From positions 62,001 to 126,000 of the forward strand of contig NZ_JABWDU010000004.1 in the NCBI RefSeq assembly GCF_013371465.1: a DNA stretch of 64,000 nucleotides. The letters run 5' to 3'. Positions 28,141 through 36,900 of this stretch are shown here, in pieces (positions within the stretch are counted from its first letter, which is position 1; the number at the start of each line of letters is the position of its first letter). This DNA comes from Ensifer oleiphilus. Its GTDB lineage: Bacteria; Pseudomonadota; Alphaproteobacteria; Rhizobiales; Rhizobiaceae. Below the pieces are notes generated by a model, which ran no database searches, had not been told where the DNA came from, and saw only the letters and a program-made list of their open reading frames with translations. The translations under genes were made by a program, and so were the position numbers.

Positions 28141-29541
28141 TCATTCCGCAGCGATGGCTGCGGTCAAGGCCCGCAGGCAGCTTTCGATCGATGCCGCTTC
28201 GATGCCGGCATAGTGATCGAACTCGTTGAGCACGGTGGCGCCGAGGTCGATCTCGAAACGCTTCTGGTTCGGGCTTGCGACAAAGTCCTGCTGCGCGCCG
28301 TCGCCGAGATTGGATTGGAAGATGCCGGCGGCGCTGACCGGCAGGAAGTCTTCGTAGACGATGGCGTCGAACTGAACGAGGCCGTCGGCGATCAGAGCGT
28401 CGACATCGCGGCGGTCGGAGATTCTGGTCTTCAGGCCCTTCTCGGTCAGCGAGTAGCTGAAATAGCCGAGACCGGCTTCGCGAATTCCTGCCCAGGTATC
28501 CGGGAAGCTTTCGAAGGCCTTGGCAAGAGCTGCCTCGTATTCGCGGGCGTTGGAGCCGTCGGCCGCGGGGCGGACGATCTTGCGCGAGGCTTCCAAGAGT
28601 TCGTCATAGAGCGCGCGGCCCTTGGGGGTCAGCGCAATGCCGCGCTGCTCGATCTCGCCGAAGCGGGCGGTGTGCGAGCCGGCCTTCCACTCGCCATCGG
28701 CATCGCGGTAGGAGACGGCTTCTTCCAGCGCCTTGAATGAGGTCTGGCGAAGCAGGATCGGGCATTTGCGCGTCGGCGGTCCCTCGACGACGGCTTTCGG
28801 GGCGATACCATATTCCGGCATCAGCGCCTGGACCTGGTCGATATCCAGAGTGCGTGGCGTCAGGTGGTTGATGTGCGGGCCCTTGAACGACACGACGTCG
28901 GCGATCAGCCGGTGGGCATCATGCAGGCGCTTGTACATGTCGGCGCTGACATTGGCCTTGTCGTGCCAGCGGAAGGTTTCCAGCACCTCGGAAACGAAGC
29001 GTTCGGCGTCGGTCTTGTCGAGGCCGCCGTCCCGTTCGGCTTTTTCGGTGAGCTCGACGGCGACGGGCGTAAAGATCCGGCGCTCGGCAAGAATGGCTGC
29101 CGATTCAGCGCGCAGGCTCTCGTCGGCGATCAGGTCGAGGCGGAGAAGCGATGTGAAGACGCGGAAGGGATTGCGCTTCAAAGCGGCGTCGCCGACCGGG
29201 CGGAAGGCGGTCGAATGCACCGGCACGCCGGCGGTCGACAAATCGTAGTAGCCGACCGGATACATGCCCATGACGGCATAGACGCGGCGCATCATCGACA
29301 GTTCGGCGGGTGTGCCGAGGCGGATCGCGCCGTGGCGCTCCTCGGAGATGCGATCGAGCGAATCCGTCGCATCGAGGCGTTGCTTGAGGGCCGGATCGGC
29401 ACTGAGCGTATCGTCGTTGACCTTGGCAACCAGCTCCATCAGCGTGCCGTAGGCCGGCACTTCCTCTCGGTACATGACCGACATGGCTGCGGAAAAGGCC
29501 GAACGGATGTCATCGGCAGATACGAAACTATTCTCTTTCAC
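28141..29541 (-). CDS. hglS: 2-oxoadipate dioxygenase/decarboxylase (HglS, DUF1338 family)
   Basis: A 466-residue DUF1338/YdcJ protein. The family was shown in Pseudomonas putida to convert 2-oxoadipate and O2 to D-2-hydroxyglutarate and CO2 using Fe(II). Family blocks are seen: VPAYGTLMELVAKVN, ERHGAIRLGTPAEL, GVPVHSTAFRPV (a metal-ligand His candidate), KGPHINHLTPRTLDID (second His candidate) and YEDFLPVSAAGIFQSNL near the end. I chose GTG at 29541 (protein start VKENSFVSADDIR) because homologues begin there; an ATG at 29586 would add 15 residues reaching into the promoter. It is first in the operon with the genes for the adjoining steps and is divergent from a LysR gene. Confidence 0.88.
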   Translation of the reverse strand: MKENSFVSADDIRSAFSAAMSVMYREEVPAYGTLMELVAKVNDDTLSADPALKQRLDATDSLDRISEERHGAIRLGTPAELSMMRRVYAVMGMYPVGYYDLSTAGVPVHSTAFRPVGDAALKRNPFRVFTSLLRLDLIADESLRAESAAILAERRIFTPVAVELTEKAERDGGLDKTDAERFVSEVLETFRWHDKANVSADMYKRLHDAHRLIADVVSFKGPHINHLTPRTLDIDQVQALMPEYGIAPKAVVEGPPTRKCPILLRQTSFKALEEAVSYRDADGEWKAGSHTARFGEIEQRGIALTPKGRALYDELLEASRKIVRPAADGSNAREYEAALAKAFESFPDTWAGIREAGLGYFSYSLTEKGLKTRISDRRDVDALIADGLVQFDAIVYEDFLPVSAAGIFQSNLGDGAQQDFVASPNQKRFEIDLGATVLNEFDHYAGIEAASIESCLRALTAAIAAE

Positions 29542-29654
29542 TGGGGCTCGCCTCGCGCTATGGGTGAAGGACAAGGTCATTCTCATTTCGGATCATATCC
29601 GAAGGAACTGGGCATTGATCGCGTTGCTTGTGACTATGTTGATGCGAGGCTGGA

Positions 29655-30548
29655 ATGAAGTTAAGCCGCAGACTGGTTCCTGATGTTACGACGCTGCAGG
29701 CTTTCGAATGCGCGGCCCGGCACGGCAGCTTCACGCAGGCGGCTGCCGAGCTCAATCTCACCCAGAGCGCCGTCAGCCGACAGATCAAGGATCTGGAAAA
29801 CCAGCTCGGCGTCTTGCTGTTCGAGCGTGTGCGCCAGCGCGTCATACTCTCGGAAGCCGGGCAGAAGTTCCTGCCCGAGGTTCGCCGCCTGCTCAACCAG
29901 ACGGAAGAGCTGATGGTGCGGGCGATGGCCTCGGCGCGCGCGGACTCAACCCTGTCGATCGCATCGCTGCCGACTTTCGGCAGCCGCTGGCTGGTGCCGC
30001 GGCTGCCCGATTTCCTTCGCCATCACCCAGACACGGTGGTCAATATCGCCTCGCGCTCGGCACCGTTTGATTTCGACGAGCAGAATTTCGATATCGCCAT
30101 CCACTATGGCCAGCCTGTGTGGGCGCATGCGACCTGCAGCTATCTCTGCAGCGAGATCATCGTACCGGCTGCGAGCCCGAAGCTGCTTGCCGCCAAGCCG
30201 GTGTCGACGCTGGAGGATATCGTCGGCGGTCCGCTCCTGCACCTGGCGACACGACCCAAGCTCTGGGCGCAATGGTTCGAGGCCAACGGCATGGACGGCC
30301 GGGGCGCTTATCGCGGCAACCGCTTCGATCAGTTTTCGATGGTGATCGAAGCGGCGACCGCCGGTCTCGGTTTCGCCTTGCTGCCCCGCTATCTGATCGA
30401 ACAGGAGCTGGCAGCGGGAACATTGCGCATCGTTCTCGATCGGCCAATGCAGACGGAGAACAGTTACTATCTCGCGGTTCCGGAAGGCAAACTCGAAAAC
30501 CCGATCAGCCTCGCCTTCCGCGAATGGATCACCGAGCAGGTCGGCTAA
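29655..30548 (+). CDS. LysR-family regulator, probable activator of the lysine operon
   Basis: A 297-residue LysR-type regulator of the GcvA-like branch. It has an N-terminal winged HTH (TLQAFECAARHGSFTQAAAELNLTQSAVSRQIKDLE) and a C-terminal effector domain (LSIASLPTFGSRWLVPRLPDF, FDIAIHYGQP, GLGFALLPRYLIEQEL). It is divergent from hglS with 113 bp between starts, the classic layout for control of the neighbouring operon. The effector may be lysine, 2-aminoadipate or 2-oxoadipate; this is inference from position. Confidence 0.9.
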   Translation: MKLSRRLVPDVTTLQAFECAARHGSFTQAAAELNLTQSAVSRQIKDLENQLGVLLFERVRQRVILSEAGQKFLPEVRRLLNQTEELMVRAMASARADSTLSIASLPTFGSRWLVPRLPDFLRHHPDTVVNIASRSAPFDFDEQNFDIAIHYGQPVWAHATCSYLCSEIIVPAASPKLLAAKPVSTLEDIVGGPLLHLATRPKLWAQWFEANGMDGRGAYRGNRFDQFSMVIEAATAGLGFALLPRYLIEQELAAGTLRIVLDRPMQTENSYYLAVPEGKLENPISLAFREWITEQVG

Positions 30549-30919
30549 GTTTACCGCTCTCGATCCTGTTTCGATCGATGGCCCGGAACCTTCCTTGCGC
30601 CCTCGGCGTTTGGCGACGGACTGCTACCCAGAGATGCGCGGGGAAGGGGCAAAGTTGAGCGATAGATTTGAGGGGGCCATCGGCGGGTGTGGGCGCTTCC
30701 GTCTTCGCCCGATGGGCGTGTGCGCAATTCGTTCAAACTTGCGCCGCCGATCCTTGCAAGCTGTTGGCAGCACGGCTAAAAAATGCCACTTTCATGCATC
30801 ACGCGGCCTTGAAAACCAATGCGCCGCCGGCTTTGCTTTCTCCGATGCCCAGTTCGAGGGCGGCGCCAGTTTCCGCCAGTTTCCGGTTATCCGGAAAATG
30901 ACGGCGGATGGGAGGACAC
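30549..30919. other. 371-bp gap before ndvB, with a tandem repeat and palindrome
   Basis: No gene is seen. A perfect tandem repeat of GCCAGTTTCC (30865-30874, 30875-30884) runs into an inverted repeat TTTCCGG-TTAT-CCGGAAA (30880-30897), 22 bp before the ndvB start. These could be a regulator site or a translational control structure for ndvB. The ndvB promoter should lie in this gap, but no clear -35/-10 pair was found. Confidence 0.5.
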
Positions 30920-33900
30920 ATGACCGTGTCTAGCAACGCGCCGGCCAAGCCTGGAACCTCAGGACCGCAGCCAACCCGGCACAACAACGAGAGCCGGGCC
31001 GATCAACCCCGGTTGGATTCAGAACCAGCACCCATGCCCCTTCATAACACGCCGTCCTCATCTTCTCGCGAACCGGAAGCGAAACAGATCGATTACAACG
31101 ATTCGATCCGCTCGACCTTTTTCTCGATGGAGGATTTGCGGCAATGCGGCGAGACCCTTGCGCTCAAGGGCGCACCGTCCCTGCCGGGCTTCTTCCCGTT
31201 CGAATTTCGTCCGCGCCACCGCGAGAATGAAAACGAAATTCTGAGGGTGTATCGGGCGACGGCGGCCGACGTCGAAGCGGGGGCGTCGATCACGCCGGCC
31301 GCCGAATGGCTGCTCGACAACCATCACGTGGTCGAGGAAGCCATCCAGGAAGTCCGTCGCGACTTCCCGCGCAAGTTCTATCGCCAGCTGCCGACGCTGT
31401 CGGTTTCCGGAACCGTCATTCCGCGCACCATGGCGCTTGCCTGGCTGTATGTCGCCCATACGCACAGCACGGTCTCGCGGGAAAGCATCACCGCGATGGT
31501 CGAGGGCTTCCAGAAGCACGACACATTCAAGATCGGCGAATTGTGGGCGTTGCCCTCGATCCTGCGCTTCGTTCTCATCGAAAATCTCAGGCGCATCGCC
31601 ATCCGCGTCGAGCGCTCGCGCGGCATGCGGCGCAAGGCGAACGACATCGCCGACCAGATCATCCGGCACAACGACCCGGAAAAGTGCCGGGCGCTGCTTG
31701 CCGAATCCCAGGCGCTTGCGGCCGACAATACCTTCGTTGCCCAGCTGCTCTACCGCATGCGCGATGGCTCGCAGACCTCCGGCTCTGTTATCGCCTGGAT
31801 CGAGGAACAGCTCGAGAAGCGCGGCAGCGACGTCGAGGACGCGCTGGTCGCCGAGCAGAACCGCCTGTCGTCCGGCAATGCGACGATGAGCAACATCATT
31901 CGCAGCCTGCGCGAGATCGACGACACGGACTGGGCCGTGTGGTTCGAAAGCGTCAGCAAGATCGATGCGGCGCTGCGCGACGGCTCCGACTATGCGGCGC
32001 TCGAATTCGGCTCGCGCAACAAGTACCGCGATACGATCGAAAAGCTGGCGCGCCGCTCCGGCCACAGCGAATACGAAGTCACCCAGATCGCCATCGAGAT
32101 GGTGAAGGAGGCGGAAGCCGCCGCCGCCGTCGAGCCGCAGCTTCAGGAGCCGAACGTCGGCTCCTTCCTCGTCGGCAAGCAGCGCAAGGCGCTGGAGCAG
32201 AAGATCGGCTACCGCCCGTCCCTGCTGCAGAGCATCATCCGCCTCAGCCGCAAGCTCGACTGGTTCGCGATCGCCGGGCCGAACATCCTGTTGACGATTC
32301 TGGCGATGTTTGCCGTCTATTCCTTCGTCAGCCCGATGGATATTCCGAACGGCGCCAAGCTGATCATGCTCTTGCTGTTTGCGCTGCCGGCATCCGAAGG
32401 CGCAATGGGCCTGTTCAACACGTTGGTCACGCTCTTCGTCAAACCGTCGCGGCTGGTCGGCTACGAGTTTCTCGAGGGCGTTCCGGAATATGCCCGCACG
32501 CTCGTGGTCGTGCCCTGCCTGATCTCCAAGCGCGATCATGTCGACGAACTTGTGCGCAATCTCGAGGTTCACTACCTCGCCAACCCGCGTGGCGAGATCT
32601 ATTTTGCGCTGCTCAGCGACTGGGTCGACAGCAAGTTCGAGGAAACCTCGGCCGATACCGACGTTCTCGACTATGCCCGGCGCGAGGTTGCCGAGCTTTC
32701 GGCGCGGTACGCCTATGACGGCAAGACCCGCTTCTACCTCCTGCACCGCCGTCGCCTCTTCAACGAGGCGGAAGGCGTGTGGATGGGCTGGGAGCGCAAG
32801 CGCGGCAAGCTGCATGAGCTGAACCTGCTCTTGCGCGGCGATCGCGACACCTCGTTCCTCCAGGGCGCCAACACCGTGCCGGACAACGTCCAGTACGTCA
32901 TGACGCTCGATGCCGACACCCGCCTGATGCGCGATGCGGTAACGAAGCTCGTCGGCAAGATGTACCACCCGATCAACCGCCCGATCGTCGACCCGCAGAC
33001 GCAGAAGGTGATCGCCGGCTACAGCCTGCTGCAGCCGCGCGTGACGCCGTCACTGACGACAGGCAGTGAAGCTTCTGCCTTCCAGCGCATCTTCTCGGCC
33101 AACCGCGGCATCGACCCCTACGTCTTCACCGTTTCCGACGTCTACCAGGACATCGCCGGCGAGGGCAGCTTCACCGGCAAGGGCCTCTATCACGTCGATG
33201 CCTTCGAGGCCGCGCTCAAGGGCCGGATCGAGGAAAACGCCGTTCTCAGCCACGACCTGCTCGAAGGCTCCTACGTGCGCTGCGCGCTCGTGACCGATGT
33301 CGAGCTGGTCGAGGATTTCCCGACCCGCTACGAGGTCGAGATGTCGCGCCAGCATCGCTGGGCCCGCGGCGACTGGCAGCTTTTGCCCTATATCTTCAAT
33401 CCGTCGAACGGCCTGTCGATGCTCGGCCGCTGGAAGATGTACGACAACCTGCGCCGCTCGTTGATCCCCTGCGCCTGGCTCGTGGCTTCCGTCATGGGCT
33501 GGTACTACATGCAGCCGACCGAGGCGCTTATCTGGCAGATCGTGCTGATCTTCAGCCTGTTCGTCGCCCCGACGTTGTCGCTGATCAACGGCCTTTTGCC
33601 GCGCCGCAACGACATCGTCGCGCGCGCCCATCTCCATGCGGTGCTGACGGAAGTTCGCGCCGCCAATGCCCAGGTAGCCCTTCGCATCGTCTTCATCGCC
33701 CACGGCGCGGCGATGATGGGCGACGCCATCGTTCGCTCGCTCTACCGCACCTTTGTCAGCCGCAAGCTGATGCTGGAATGGCGCACTGCCGCTCAGGTGC
33801 AAAGTGCGGGACACGGAAGCATCGGCGACTACTACAAGGCGATGTGGATTGCGCCGGCGCTGTCGGCGGTTTCGTTGGCGCTTGCGGCCATTTCCGATAC

Positions 33901-36900
33901 CGGCCTGCCCTTCATCGGCATTCCCTTTGCCCTGCTCTGGGCGCTGTCTCCCGCCGTCGCCTGGTTCGTCAGCCAATCGGCCGAGACCGAGGACCAGCTG
34001 GTCGTTTCCGATGAGGCGATCGAGGAAATGCGCCTGATCGCCCGGCGCACCTGGCGGTACTTCGAAACCTTCGTGACGGCCGAGCAGAACTTTCTGCCGC
34101 CGGACAATTTCCAGGAAACACCGCAGCCGGTGCTGGCCGAGCGCACGTCCCCGACCAATATCGGCGTCTACCTGCTTTCGGTGATGTCGGCCCGCGACTT
34201 CGGCTGGATCGGCTTCGAAGAGACGATCAACCGTCTGGAGCAGACGATCGCGACCATCGACCGCATGCCGAAATATCGCGGCCACTTGTTTAACTGGTAT
34301 CGCACCAACACGCTTGAAACCATGGAGCCGCGCTACATCTCGTCGGTCGACAGCGGCAACCTTGCCGGCCACCTGATCGCCGTGTCGTCCATGTGTCGGG
34401 AATGGGCCGAAGCGCCGTCGGCGCATGTCCAGGGCAGTCTCGACGGTATCGGCGACGTGGTCGCGATCCTTGCCGAAGTGCTGAAGGAACTGCCGGATGA
34501 TCGCAAGACCGTCCGCCCGCTGCGCCGGCTCATCGAGGAGCGCATCGTCGGCTTCCAGAACGCGTTGGCTGCCGTCAAGCGCGAGCATGAATTCGCATCG
34601 ATCCGGGTGATCAACCTCGCCGTTCTGGCGCGCGACATGCACAAGCTGACCGTCAACCTCGACCATGAGGTGCGCACGGGCCAGAGCAGCGAAGTGACGA
34701 AGTGGGCAAACGCGCTCGTCGCCACCTGCGAGGCGCATATCGCCGACGGCGTGTTCGACCTCGGCGCCATCGAAGCGCTGCGCCAGCGGTTGGTGGTTCT
34801 GAAGGACCGCGCCCGCGACATCGCTTTCTCGATGGATTTCGGCTTCCTGTTCCGGCCGGAACGCCGCCTACTTTCGATCGGTTTCCGCGTCAACGCCAAC
34901 GAGCTCGACGAGGCCTGCTACGATCTTCTGGCGTCGGAAGCGCGCCTGACGAGCCTGTTTGCCATCGCCAAGGGCGACCTGCCGACCGAACATTGGTACA
35001 AGCTCGGCCGCCCGATCGTGCCGATCGGCGCGCGCGGCGCTCTGATCTCCTGGTCCGGCTCGATGTTCGAATATCTGATGCCGCCCCTGGTCATGCAGGA
35101 GCGCCAGGGCGGCATCCTGAACCAGACCAACAATCTGGTGGTCAAGGAGCAGATCAATCACGGTCGCCGCCTCGGGACGCCGTGGGGCATTTCGGAAGCG
35201 GCCTTCAATGCCCGCGACCATGAACTGACCTACCAGTACACCAACTTCGGCGTGCCGACGCTCGGCCTCAAGCGTGGCCTTGGCCAGAACGCCGTCATCG
35301 CCCCCTATGCCTCGATCCTTGCCTGCATGTATGATCCGAAGGCGGCGCTCGCCAATCTCGGCCGTCTGCGCGAAGTCGGTGCGCTCGGCGTCTACGGCTT
35401 CCACGATGCCGTCGACTTCACACCGACGCGCGTGCCCGAGGGGCAGAAATGCGCCGTCGTTCGCAACTACTATGCCCACCACCATGGTATGTCGATTGCA
35501 GCCGTCGCCAATGTCGTCTTCACCGGCAAGCTCAGGGAATGGTTCCACGCTGATCCGGTGATCGAAGCCGCCGAACTGCTGCTGCAGGAAAAGGCGCCGC
35601 GCGACATTCCGATCATGAACGCCAAGCGCGAGCCGGAATCGCTCGGCAAGGGACAGGACGACCTGTTGCGTCCGGAAGTGCGGGTCATCGAGAACCCGCT
35701 CGCCCAGGACCGCGAAACCGTGTTCCTGTCGAACGGCCACTATGCCGTGATGCTGACGGCAACCGGTGCCGGTTATGCCCGCTGGAACGGCCAGTCGGTC
35801 ACCCGCTGGAAGCCGGACCCGGTCGAGGACCGCACGGGCACCTTCATCTTCCTGCGCGATACGACGACGGGCGACTGGTGGTCGGCGACAGCGGAGCCGC
35901 GGCGTGCCGTCGGCGAAAAGGTGCAGACCCGGTTCGGCGACGACAAGGCCGAATTCGTCAAGACCGTCGGCGATCTCATCAGCGAGGTGGAGTGCATCGT
36001 CGCCACCGAACACGATGCCGAAGGCCGCCGCGTCATCCTGCTCAACACGGGAACGCAGGACCGCTTCGTCGAGGTGACCTCCTACGCAGAGCCGGTGCTT
36101 TCGACCGACGAGGCCGACAGCGCGCATCCTGCCTTCTCCAAGATGTTCGTACGCACGGAAATCAGCCGCCGCGGCGACGTCATCCATGTCAGCCGCAACA
36201 AGCGCAGCGCCAGTGATCCGGATATGGAAGTGGCGCATCTCGTCACCGACAATGCCGGCAGCGACCGTCCGACCGAGGCCGAGACCGATCGTCGCCGCTT
36301 CATCGGCCAGGGACGCACGCTTGCCGAGGCTGCCGCCTTCGACACGGACGCGGTGCTTTCCGGAACCGATGGCTATACGCTCGATCCGATCATGTCGCTG
36401 CGCCGTGTCGTTCGGGTTCCGGCCGGCAAGAAGGTCAGCGTCGTCTTCTGGACGATCGCGGCCCCGAACCGCGAAGCGGTCGACCGTGCCATCGACCGCT
36501 ACCGGCACACGGAAACCTTCAATCACGAGCTGATTCATGCCTGGACGCGCAGCCAGGTGCAGATGCGCCATGTCGGCGTGACCTCCCAGGAGGCGGCAAG
36601 CTTCCAGATGCTCGGGCGTTATCTCGTCTATCCCGACATGCACCTGCGCGCCGATACCGCAACGGTTCAGGCGGGGCTGGCATCGCAGTCGACACTTTGG
36701 CCGCTGGCGATCTCAGGCGACTTCCCGATCTTCTGCCTGCGCATCAATGACGACGGCGACCTCGGCATTGCCCGTGAAGCCCTCAGGGCGCAGGAATATC
36801 TGCGTGCGCGCGGCATCACCGCCGACCTGGTGATCATCAACGAGCGGGCCTCGTCCTATGCGCAGGACATGCAGCACGCGCTCGATTCCATGTGCGAGAA

